A stretch of 64,000 nt of DNA from Pegoplata infirma (Eukaryota > Arthropoda > Insecta > Diptera > Anthomyiidae). The stretch is taken from assembly GCA_963921195.1 (NCBI GenBank), contig OY992536.1:329299038-329363037 (forward strand), in the 5' to 3' direction. The notes beneath the pieces are model-generated. The model had not been told where the DNA came from and made no database searches. It saw nothing but the letters and a program-made list of their open reading frames with translations. Within the stretch, counting starts at the first letter, position 1; each line of letters begins with the position of its first letter. This document shows, piece by piece, positions 13,172 to 22,744 of the stretch. The translations under genes were made by a program, and so were the position numbers.

Positions 13172-13329
13172 CAGGTTTCGTTAATTTTGTCCGAATTGGA
13201 TACAAATTTAAATATAGAGTTTTTTGACCACAACGACCCATAATTTGTCCGGCGATCGACGAAATTCGAAAAAAGTCATTATTCGTGCCACCCTAATGGT
13301 CAGACGTATTCATATATGAGGCCATATAT

Positions 13330-14399
13330 GAGGCATTCCACACCAAATGCAGCGTACCGTAAACTTCTGAATAGCTTGCATGGATAGCCCTATATAGAAC
13401 TTAGAAAATTGCGTTTTTGGTTTTTCAATTTTTCAAAAACTGGGCTTAGGAGGCGTGGTCAAATATTGAAAAAATGGTAAAATTTGTGAAGAGTTGCCTT
13501 GATTAAATATTTATCACATTAAAACGGAATGCACCACAACCTTAAAAATTTACTTTCTTATACAGTTTTGTATGGGCTATCGATTAAATTTTTTTTTTTT
13601 TGGAAAATTTTCAGAACCCGTTCTGAAATTTTCCATTTTTTAAAAAAGTCAATTTATCAAAAATCCGGCCACTTATTTTTCTTTTTTTTTTAATTTTTTT
13701 TTTTTAAGTTTAGATGTTTGTCCATCCACACAAAAAAATTCAGAAAAACATTTTTCGTTTTTTTCGAGAAAATTGCTTTTGAATTTTAAATTTCATAACA
13801 ATTTTTTAATTTGCTTGTATTTTCTTGTATTAACGTTGCGAATAAGCAATATTCATGCAATTAATAATACTCATTCGCAACGATAATACAAGAAAATACA
13901 AGCAAATTACAAAATTTATATGAAATTTAAAATTCAAATTCGATTTTCTCGAAAAAAACGAAAAATGTTTTTCTGAATTTTTTGTGTGGATGGACAAACA
14001 TTTAAACTTAAAAAAAAAAATTTAAAAAAAGGAAAAAAAGTGGCCGGTTTTTTGATAAATTGACTTTTTTAAATAATGGAAAATTTCAGAACGGGTTCTG
14101 AAAATTTTCCAAAAAAAAAAAAATTTAATCGATAGCCCATACAAAACTGTATAAGAATGTTAATTTTTGAGATTGTGATGCATTCCGTTTTAATGAGATA
14201 AATATTTAATCAAGGCAACTCGCCACAAATTTGACCATTTTTCCAATATTTGACCAAGCCTTCTAAGCCCAGTTTTTGAAAATTAGAAAAACCAAAAACG
14301 CAATTTTCTTAGTTCTATAAAGGGCTATCCAAACAACCTATTCAAAAATTTACGGGACACATGTTTTTCTGTAGCGGTACATTTGGTGTGGAATGCCTC
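13330..14399. mobile_element. 1.07-kb palindromic foldback, GAGGCATTCC family
   Basis: The ends are GAGGCATTCCACACCAAATG and its inverse, flanked by ATAT (13326-13329 and 14400-14403). The two arms (about 500 bp each) are near-perfect reverse complements over their whole length. They meet in a short loop near 13848-13873 flanked by GTTGCGAAT / ATTCGCAAC. It has no coding capacity. If transcribed, it would fold into a long hairpin RNA. Confidence 0.9.
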
Positions 14400-14403
14400 A
14401 TAT

Positions 14404-15060
14404 GCCCATATACAATTTATTTTTAGCCGGTTTAGACCATTTTTAAAAATTTCCCTAGTACATTGACCATGTTTTTTTAATGTGTTTTTTTGAGTGCCCT
14501 GGTAACAACTAAACCATTTCTATTGTAATCAAAACTAGAGTAACTGTTATAAAAAATGTTGCTGGGAAACTATGAATATACACTTGAATAAATTAAAAGA
14601 GGTGTTGAAAAAATAAATACACAACAAATGCCAACCACATACTCGTAACAATGTGCAATTATTTTATGGCCTTATTTAATGTTGTTACTCTGTTACAAAT
14701 GTTGTGATGTCTTCTCTATTCAAGAACCAGCAGACAACACAGAAAAAAAAACAACTAAACCAAACAAAACGTATTCAATTTTTGGTAAATCCTACGTATT
14801 ATGTTTACACATACACAGCAAGGACAATGACAAACAAAGTACACAGTCAAACATACACATTGAACTATGTACGAGTATGTGTGCAAGTGTATTCTATTAT
14901 GAACCCACGTTAACGAAATATATGTATGTGTTTTCTAAGAAAGAAAAACAAAAATTCTTAAGAGAAAATAAGAAAAAGTACGAGTAAGTATAAGAAATAT
15001 TTTAACAAAAATTTATGCAGCACTAGGTTTTTTTTTTGCTTTTCTCATATTTTTCTTTTT
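14404..15060. other. Intergenic sequence
   Basis: No gene is seen. The fragment TTTTTTTGAGTG near 14486-14497 recalls the end of a CACTC-type MITE but has no visible partner. Confidence 0.45.
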
Positions 15061-15065
15061 TTTGC

Positions 15066-15167
15066 TTTTTTGGGGGGATCTGAAATGCCTGAATCTGACT
15101 CATGTGTAGGATTTTTAGAGTGTTTGCGTTTATGTCTTAGCATTAATTCTTTACATACATACATAAT
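15066..15167 (-). CDS. Possible 3'-terminal host exon (weak candidate)
   Basis: On the minus strand about 33 codons end in a strongly basic, lysine-rich tail preceded by ESDSGISDPPKK, then a stop. This composition (acidic/serine patch plus a nuclear-localisation-like KKAKKRK) is unlike the low-complexity frames around it. Upstream on the same strand lies a branch-point-like ATAACTAAC, but the acceptor has a poor pyrimidine tract. The reading could be chance. I do not recognise a family. Confidence 0.15.
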
Positions 15168-15191
15168 GTTAGTTATGGCAACATTTATATC

Positions 15192-15264
15192 TGTTTGTAT
15201 GTGTATATATTTTCTTATTCTATATTTGTATGTTTGTATGTGTATATATTTTCTTATTCTATAT
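15192..15264. repeat. Tandem duplication, about 38 bp x2
   Basis: The word TTTGTATGTGTATATATTTTC followed by TTATTCTATAT occurs twice in succession. It lies in otherwise unremarkable sequence. Confidence 0.8.
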
Positions 15265-16090
15265 AGAAATGTATACAATAACTATTTTTAAATACACTCT
15301 GCTTCACTTGCTTAGACAGCCAAATACAAATGGATGTGCTCTAACAGATAAGGTCTGATGAATAACTTATCACTTATCTCCGATGAACACCTCGATAGAA
15401 AAGTCCCAGCCATAAATTGCCAACGGTAAACACAAAATTTACTGGCAGAACATTGGCTAATCAAAAAATACTGCGATTTGCAGCAGTATCGTATAGTATA
15501 AAAACAAATGTACTGGTGAAGCACTGGGTATACCATACCCAGGATTTCCCTGAATTTTCTCAAGTCTTTATAAAAAGGATATTTATGGGCTAAAAAGGAT
15601 ATTTATGGGAAAATCCTTGCTTCAATTATACTAAAATAAGGTATTTTCAACATTATCAGTACAGAATTTCATGAATTACGTAGGATTTTTTTAAAACTCT
15701 TTTTACATTCTTTAAAGACATTTTTAATGTATGTATTACATCTAGGGTTTGCAAATAACTGCAGTTTCCTTACCCGCGGTTACGGTTAAAATTAAAGCGA
15801 TTAACCGCGGATAACGGTTAACCGCACTCTTTGGAAATTTATTTAATTTGATTATTTTTTTGATTAGTAAAAATGTATAATATAGGTTCATAACTGATTT
15901 TATGTAAAATGTGGACAGTGGTGGGTATAGCTTTTGGGTTTTGGTAGGAGGAATTTGTAAAAAAAAAATTTCATTCCTTTAAAAGATAAAAAACAACAAA
16001 ATATTAAGAAAAAACAATGAAAATAATATTCATTATTAAAAAAAAAAATTAAAAAGTGTTGGCCTCTGAGGCATTTTTTTATGTAGAAAA
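15265..16090. other. Intergenic sequence with a GGTTAACCGCGG patch
   Basis: No gene is seen. At 15743-15830, TAGGGTTTGCAAATAACTGC is followed by repeated GGTTAACCGC / CCGCGGTTACGG words. This looks like the end of a hAT-type element with subterminal repeats, but I find no matching second end. Confidence 0.3.
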
Positions 16091-16097
16091 AGTCATA

Positions 16098-16226
16098 CCC
16101 CCAGTTTCTGTAACCGGAACGTCATTCGTTCGTGACGAATTTGTTTGTATTTTGTTATTGTAACAAAAACAAAATACATGCAAATTCGTCGCAGACGAAT
16201 GACGTTCGTATTACAGAAACTGGGGG
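16098..16226. mobile_element. 129-bp MITE, CCCCCAGTTTCTGTAA ends
   Basis: The inverted ends are CCCCCAGTTTCTGTAA and TTACAGAAACTGGGGG, flanked by ATA (or TA) on both sides. The arms extend through AACGTCATTCGT nearly to the centre. This is a short complete hairpin-type MITE. Confidence 0.85.
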
Positions 16227-16229
16227 ATA

Positions 16230-16575
16230 GATTCTAAGAAATTTTTTGATTTAACAATTCTGAGAAATTTTATAATTTAAAAATGTCACAGATTTATAGC
16301 CTTTTTCTTAAAAAAACAATATTGGATTCTACGGATTTTTTTTAAATAGTCCTAAATATCCGCATTTTTCTTAAGATTTTTTTCTTTAGAAAAATAGAAA
16401 ATTATTTTGTAAAAAAAGTATCAGATTCTGAAATATTTTTTCTATAAAATCTTAATCTTAGATCCTACAATTATCTATCCTATTTTTAACAAAAACTATG
16501 TCAGATTCTAAATATTTTTATCTTTAGAAAAATTTTTAGACTCAGAGAAATTTTTTTAGTAAAAAATGTTCCAAA
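16230..16575. repeat. Degenerate short-period array (GATTCTgAgAAATTTTT-like)
   Basis: Imperfect units built from GATTCTAAGAAATTTTTT and CTTTAGAAAAA occur on both sides of T and A runs. They resemble the arrays at 6.7, 27 and 46.6 kb. Confidence 0.5.
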
Positions 16576-17340
16576 CTTTTTTTTTTTGCAATAACTAACT
16601 TTCAATGTAAATTAACGAATTCGTTTTCTGTGTGTGCTGCTGGACGCACTATGCCATTGATAAGCTTCACCGCCCTTCTCTTAACACGGTGGTAGTCAGA
16701 AAGACAGTATCGGTGCATGAAAATAAATTTTAATGTATTGGTGTATTTCTTAAACAAAGCGACTTTAACCTATTTTGTTAAAATCTACACTGTTTTAGGA
16801 AAATTTAAAATTTTATTGAGCCAAGGACGGAGCCTATTTAAATTAGAAAAAATATATCTATACTTAGACTTGTCCCCTATTGAAACTGCTAATTCATTTA
16901 TGTTGTTGGCCCGTAATATGTCTTTAAACAAGTTAACCAGAGTGTAGGTATGTTTGAGCATTATAGTATAAGTGGCTTTTTCTTTAACTATGAAAATCCT
17001 TACGCGAAAAGGCTATAAAAACCATAAACTTTGAAGAAAAAAAAAAATAAGTTTTCGCTATTTAACGGTGTCACTTACACTCAAGCATTAAAGAAATATT
17101 ATGTTTTATTCATGAATACTTACTTGAATGAATGAATGGTGTGGCTGGGTGAAAAAAATAATATACGAATGCACACATACATACCAACAAAGATTTAGAA
17201 ATATTTCTGAGAGTATGTATAATAATTCTTATGATTTACACCAATTTCCATGGAATATTTATATATATGAGACATTCCACACCAACCGTTCCACTACTGA
17301 AAACCCATAGTGGTTCCAATAGGATATCATTTGGAAGTTA

Positions 17341-17758
17341 GAGGGTGCTGTGATTAGCGCGTTGGACTACTAGCCAGCAGCCTGGGTTTGATTCTCAGCT
17401 CAGGCAAATCAATATTTTTTTTGATAGTTATTAGTTTCTATTTATAACTAATATCTATCGCAGCCCCTCCTTCGTTTATAAATAGCACTAAAATGTCAAC
17501 GAAGTAAAATAATAAAATAATGGCTATAGACACAGCTTCAAAAATAATTCGCCAGATCAATAACAGATGGCGATGCAACAACTGTACTCAAAATTATCAA
17601 CACGCGCAATTACAGTGTTGCCATACTGAATAAAGCCCTTTTATCTTTCAAAATCGTTCATCTCTCTTCTAACCCCTTTCCGAGAGAAGCATCACGGTTA
17701 CATTAGTAATTGATAGGCAGCATGGCCTGAATGTTGTTTCTTTTTTTTTTTTTTAAAA
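17341..17758 (+). mobile_element. tRNA-derived SINE-like insertion
   Basis: The head has a box-A-like TGATTAGCGCGTTGGA and a box-B-like GGGTTTGATTCTC (17384-17396), the two internal RNA polymerase III promoter boxes. It ends in a T-rich tail and is flanked by the 7-bp repeat GAAGTTA (17334-17340 and 17759-17765). The sister foldback at 45.1 kb lacks it. It is a different family from the SINE at 22.8 kb. Confidence 0.7.
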
Positions 17759-18014
17759 GAAGTTATTCGCACTTAGGGTACTATTAAATAACAAAAGCAA
17801 CAACTTAAGATTTTTCCAAAAGTGAGCCTTGTAGGAATTGTCAAATATTGAAAATTTCCGTATTTTTTGCCCAAGTATCTTTATATTATTATTTATGGCA
17901 ACGAAAGGAAACACAGTGATGTCCTTAAAATAACAGTTTTTTTTATAGATTTTTGTATGGGCTATCTTTAATATTAAACTTAAACTTAATTTATCAAAAA
18001 AAAAATGCCACAAT

Positions 18015-18250
18015 TGAAGGGCTTATTGCAAGAACTTGATAAGCAACATTTTATTTTTTCGTGTTTTCGCCTTCTGCTGATGTTCCATTGTCAGATTTTT
18101 GGCAGAAGTCTTACTTTAACCCTTCGTACAAGTATATTGAGAATAAAAGTTCTGCAAAAGTTTTTTTTTCTACATTATCTTAAAAGTTTTAAGGCAAAAA
18201 TCACCATAAAATTAAATGTTGCTTATCGAGTTTTTACAATAAGCCCTTCA
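18015..18250. mobile_element. MITE, TGAAGGGCTTA family, copy 1
   Basis: The inverted ends TGAAGGGCTTATTGCAAGAA and TTTTTACAATAAGCCCTTCA continue into ACTTGATAAGCAACATTT / AAATGTTGCTTATCGAGT. It is almost identical to 36231-36467. The host foldback at 44.0 kb is uninterrupted at this point. Confidence 0.85.
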
Positions 18251-18780
18251 ATTTTTTTTTTTTTTCAAATTTTAAAAAATAGTTAAGAGATGGTTGCTGC
18301 CTTGTTTTCGAGAAAAAACATATACCTATATTTTACAATAGTGCGTAAGTAATATTAACCCGTAGAATCATTTAAAATAGTGATGCATTGTGGGTGAGAT
18401 TTTTTTTGATAATCACGCACGCTCACAAAGCAAACATTTTAATAACGTTATTTTATTTTGCTCACGTTTAGTCACGCTCACTTCATTATCGTGCCCGTGA
18501 ATACTTTTTTTCAACTCACGTCAGCATGCATGAGCGTGAGGAATATGAAAAATCGTGCGTGGTAAAAAATGTTATCTTCGTGAGCAGGCTCTATTTTTTC
18601 TCTATTTTTATTGTTCTTAAGAGTTAATATTACTTATACGCATTCGTAATGTACCCCATTAAGATAAAATATAGGTATAGTGCAATGTTCAACATCTTTC
18701 TAGAAAACCGTGCAGAAAACATCTCTGAAAATTTGAGAATAGTTAGATAGACGCCAAACTATTTTTTAAACAAAATAAAA

Positions 18781-19323
18781 CAAGTGAGAGTGTTACATTC
18801 GGCTGTGCCGAATCTTTTATACCCTCCAAAATATAAAAAAAAAAACAATAAAAAAAATCCAGGGGCGTGTTTTTTTTGGGGCGGGGGGGGGGGGTGGGTT
18901 GTTGGGTGACGTTAGGGGCACCTTCCCCTTGCGATTTTGAACTCTTTTGAGATAAGAATGTTGCATTTGCTTAGCAAAAGTACAAAAAACCCTTAAAAAA
19001 ATGTGGTTTTTCTTAGGTTGGTTTAGTTCTCCAAGAGGGAACTTTTTTCCCCTTGGTCCGATTTTGCCCATTTCCGAACTTAACCTGCCTAGGAATATAT
19101 AGGACATATTCGTGCCAAACTTCGGAAGTCTAGCTCTTTTATTTTGGACTGTATCGTCTCTTCTACAGACGGACAGACGGACGGACATCGCTAGAATGTC
19201 TTAGAACCGATCACTGATCAATAAAATATATACTTTATGGGGTCCCAGACCGATATTTCGATGCGTTACACACGGAATGACAAAGTGAGTATACCCCCAT
19301 ACTGTGGTTGGAGGGTATAAAAA
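18781..19323 (+). mobile_element. mini-me-like element
   Basis: The head CAAGTGAGAGTGTTACATTC is followed by GGCTGTGCCGAATC. After it come CAGACGGACAGACGGACGG, the core CATCGCTAGAATGTC, TATACTTTATGGGGTCCC, and the end GGAGGGTATAAAA. The array is only five to six units. The interior (18850-19150) is peculiar to this copy and contains a G-run. Confidence 0.8.
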
Positions 19324-19455
19324 TTGTAGCATGTTTTTTGATAAATAAAGTTTAAGTTTAAATATAAAAAATTCAGAAGTTCTTCTGAAAATTACCCAGT
19401 TTTTATTTTTATAATCAATAGACCATACAAAAATCATATTGACACGACATTACTT

Positions 19456-20165
19456 CCCAGCAAAACTTAGATTACCAAATAAGGTATAAAATAAGGTATA
19501 GGATTGCTTATTTTATACATTGCAGCATTGATGATTTTAACAGCGGATGAGACTCAAAGTAATGCATCCACATTATGACAAAGAATACCAGTACGGTATA
19601 AAATAATTGATCATATTCATAGCAAAGAATACGAGTAAGGTATAAAATATAGCATACCAGAACATGATATATAAGGTGTTACGAGTAGTGAAAAAGAAAT
19701 TTTGTATTAAATTTACTCATGTGATTGTAAGTAAGTGTATGTAGATAAAATATGCTCTTGAGTGGGTGTGTGTCATTAGAAAATTCCTGTCGTGAGCCCA
19801 TCTCTAGTTTAAACTTATGCATTTGTTTTATAAAATATTTATTTTTTATATTATTGTAATGCATTATGCATCCAATTATAAATATTGGATTATTTCAAAT
19901 TTTAAAATAAAAAAAAAAAAAAAAAGTTACCAATTATAATTCATCCATTATTTAATGTTTAGAAATAATAAATATGAAATACATTTTTTGCAATAATCGT
20001 GCATTACGTAGCAAGTTTTTAGTAATACATTATTTTTCACTTTCAAATAATACGTTGTTGAACAAATTTTTGGTAAGACATCCCAAAATAATGCAACAAA
20101 TAAGGAATATACATTACCTGGTAATGTGTTATATAATCACTACCCATTACAAAAGTTTTGTTGGG
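19456..20165 (+). mobile_element. MITE, CCCAGCAAAACTT family, copy 2
   Basis: The ends are CCCAGCAAAACTT and AAGTTTTGTTGGG, in the same orientation as copy 1. It is more diverged than copies 1, 3 and 4 and slightly shorter (710 bp). It lies in the right arm of the 17269-20200 foldback, between GACATTACTT and TTTTTTCTGAACATTTGG, which are joined in the intact relative. Confidence 0.85.
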
Positions 20166-20339
20166 TTATTTTTTTCTGAACATTTGGTGTGGAATGCCGC
20201 ATATGGGGAATGTCATCTCAAGTGAACACACTTTTGAAACGGATGTCATCCGATCGGGTTTAAACTTGCCTTAAGTTAAGATCTATTAGGCAGTTGTCAC
20301 CGTACCAAATCTTATCTAAATCAGTGAATTTGGACATAT

Positions 20340-21072
20340 CCCAGCAAAACTTAGATTACCAAATAAGGTATAAAATAAGGTATAGGATCTCTTATTTTAT
20401 ACATTGCAGCATTGATGATTTTAACAGGCGATGAGACTCAAAGTAATGCATCCACATTATCACAAAGAATACCAGTAAGGTATAAAATAAGTCATAAATT
20501 TATAACGAAGAATACGAGTAAGGTGTAAAATATTTGATATTTTATAGGTTACGAGAAATGAAATAATATAGCATACCAGAAGATAATATATAAGGTGTTA
20601 CGAGTAGTGAAAAAGTAATTGTGTATTAAATTTACTCACGTGATTGTAAGTGAGTGTAAGTAGATAAAATATGCTCGTGAGTGTGTGTCGTTAGAAATTT
20701 CCTGTCATGAGCCCATCTCTAGTTAAAACTTATGCATTTTTTTATAAAATAATTATTTTTTATGTTATTGTAATGCATTATGCATCCAATTATAAATAAT
20801 GCATTATTTCAAACTTTGAAATAAAGCATAATGTAACCAAATATAAGTCATCCATGATTTAATGTTTAGAATTAATAAATATGAAATACATTTTTTTCAA
20901 TAATCATGCATTACGTAGCAAATTATTAGTAATGCATTATTTTTCATTTGAAAATAATACGTTGTGGAACAAATGTTTGGTAAGACATCCTAAAATAATG
21001 CTACAAATAAGGTATATACATTACCTGGTAATGTGTTATATAATCACTACCCATTAACAAAGTTTTGCTGGG
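20340..21072 (+). mobile_element. MITE, CCCAGCAAAACTT family, copy 3
   Basis: A complete 733-bp copy with both 13-bp ends, flanked by ATAT-like sequence. It is the cleanest reference for the family. Internally it holds GGTATAAAATAAG words and TAATGCATTAT palindromes. There is no coding capacity. Confidence 0.9.
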
Positions 21073-21199
21073 ATATCTCAACATTTGAACATTATGGACA
21101 TTATGAAATGAAATATAGTTTATTCCAGTTCGAGGTCAATTTCCCTATGATGAATTAACATAACAAATACTAATGTTAACTATACTTTCTTTATTAGGA

Positions 21200-21601
21200 C
21201 ACTCAAAGAATTATGTAGGTAAATTCCAGTGAATATTCACTTAAGACAAATGAACTTTTATTTAAAAACCATTCCAGTGTTTTTTCTTTTAAAATAAAAA
21301 CACAATACAGTCAATTTTAAATGTTAATTTAATGACTAACCAAAACATTAAAAAACTAGTGAATATTCAGTTATTTTGTATTGAAAAACAGTAAAACTAT
21401 AGAAGAAATTTTTTACTGCCAAAATTAATTGTTACAGAAAATTCGTTTTTAATACTTACAGTAAATTATTTTTTTTTAAACTACAGAAACAGTAGAAAAT
21501 AAGAAGTCCATAATAAAATTAATGATTTTTCTTTTAAAATAACTTTATTGATTACTTTTTAAAATAACCTACAAACAGTTAATGACATAATTTTCTTAGT
21601 G
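21200..21601. mobile_element. CACTC-ended MITE
   Basis: The ends are CACTCAAAGAATTATGTAGG and, inverted, CACTAAGAAAATTATGTCAT. Subterminal ATTCCAGTG / AGTGAATATTCA words repeat. The family is related to the elements at 22.4-24.7 and 45.4 kb by the AATTATGT end. Confidence 0.5.
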
Positions 21602-21665
21602 GATATTCTCCCATCAAATACTCATAGAGTTTCTGCTTTCAAAAAATTTGGCAATATTCAGGAAT

Positions 21666-21715
21666 GAATTGACGATCGTTTCGGGGGGTTTCCAATTCCC
21701 CCATCATCAGAATTC
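21666..21715 (-). ncRNA. Hammerhead-ribozyme-like motif, Penelope-associated
   Basis: On the minus strand: stem I GAATT (21715-21711) with AATTC (21670-21666); CTGATGA (21710-21704); stem II GGGGG with CCCCC; GAAA; stem III ACGATCGT, fully self-complementary; then the C17-equivalent C at 21671. All conserved hammerhead core bases are present, with one extra T before stem II. The self-complementary stem III suits the dimeric form proposed for Penelope hammerheads. No Penelope coding sequence is nearby. Confidence 0.65.
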
Positions 21716-21936
21716 CTTTGTTGCAAAACATAAAGTCTTATATTTGTATGTAAATAGATATAATGAGAACTTATGTAATTAATACACAACATAATACAGC
21801 TCTAAATTCAAAACGAATTTGTATTCCCTCTAATTCATAATATGAATAGAGAGCGAGGCGTGCTGTCATTTAATTTAAATTCTGTTTCAAATTTTTAAAT
21901 TAATGAAAATTATTTACTATTCGTCCTATAAACTCT

Positions 21937-22374
21937 ATTGAGAAAGATTTCTACAGCTCGAAATCACGTTTCTTTACTAATTATTACACTCAAAATAATT
22001 CTACAGTAAAAGGTTTAGTAAGTGATTTTGTACAAAAATCTACTAATTATTTACTAATTTTAGTATCTTCAATGTACTAAAATTAGTAATTTTTACTGGT
22101 TTTCAATAAATTTAGTAAAAAATTTTAGTATTGGTTACCAATTTCTGCACTAGGTCCTTTTGAACTAAAATTTAGTTAAATTTTAGTATTAAATACCCAC
22201 GTTTTTTTTTTTGGGTGTACGTTTATATTGTCAAAGTAACAATTTTCCAGAAACTATTTATAAAGTTTGTTTGTCTTGAAACAAATGGTTTCTTAAAAAT
22301 TGTTACTTTGACAATATCATCGTAATAATTAGTAAAGAAACGTGACCTTGTGCAGTAGTAATCTTTCTCAATAA
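21937..22374. mobile_element. Foldback with nested MITE and hairpin
   Basis: The outer arms TATTGAGAAAGATT.CTAC and their inverse pair 21937-21986 with 22324-22374. Inside lie a CACTC-type MITE (21987-22217, flanked by TA) and a hairpin whose arms begin ATTGTCAAAGTAACAATTTT (about 22222-22312). Confidence 0.6.
21987..22217. mobile_element. CACTC-ended MITE with TA flanks
   Basis: The ends CACTCAAAATAATTCTACAG and TTGGGTG are flanked by TA at 21985-21986 and 22218-22219. The interior repeats TACTAATTTTAGTA-like words. It lies in the 21937-22374 foldback. Confidence 0.5.
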
Positions 22375-22744
22375 AATAACTACTTTGTAAGTTGTTTTGG
22401 GGTCAAATACTTCTTCAGGTAAAACAACTAACTATGATATTTTAACTGACAAAAAACAACTGACTTATGTAGAAAAATCAACTTACATTTATAGTCAAAA
22501 AAACTAACATATGTAGTAAAAATAAAACAATTAATTTTTGTATTTTTTTTTTTTATTTTTTTCTGTAAGTACAGATCGAGCACGGGCTCTAATTATATTT
22601 GTTATAAGGGTTCAAGTTGAAAAAATGCAGGAGAAAAATTGAATTTCTAAATATTAAAGACATTTCTGGTACCCCAGTTAGTGTCATCATCAGTAGAACT
22701 TTAAATGTCCTTTTGTCTTGTTAATGAAAACTGTTTTTTATATA

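Larger units (their letters stand above)
17269..20200. mobile_element. GAGGCATTCC-family foldback carrying four insertions
   Basis: The termini are GAGACATTCCACACCAACCG and GGTGTGGAATGCCGC, flanked by ATAT (17265-17268 and 20201-20204). The arms match the foldback at 43664-45191, including GTATGGGCTATC, CAGTGATGTC and the central CACGCACGCTCAC block. The insertions are a tRNA-derived SINE (17341-17758), a TGAAGGGCTTA MITE (18015-18250), a mini-me-like element (18781-19323) and a CCCAGCAAAACTT MITE (19456-20165). Without them it would be roughly 1 kb. Confidence 0.85.

Noticed and set aside
13311..13329. The repeated CATATATGAGG just before the 13330 foldback as a second element end
   Set aside because: Only about 12 bases are repeated, and no GGCATTCC follows the first copy. 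It is probably a small local duplication.
18817..19188. 123-codon reverse frame
   Set aside because: It is contained in a mini-me-like element and runs through its microsatellite and a G-run; no domain is recognisable.
22657..22693. Possible fourth hammerhead motif on the minus strand (CTGATGATGAC ... GAAATGTC)
   Set aside because: The core words are there, but stem II does not pair well and stem III would be A-U plus G.U only. It may be a decayed copy; not strong enough to call.
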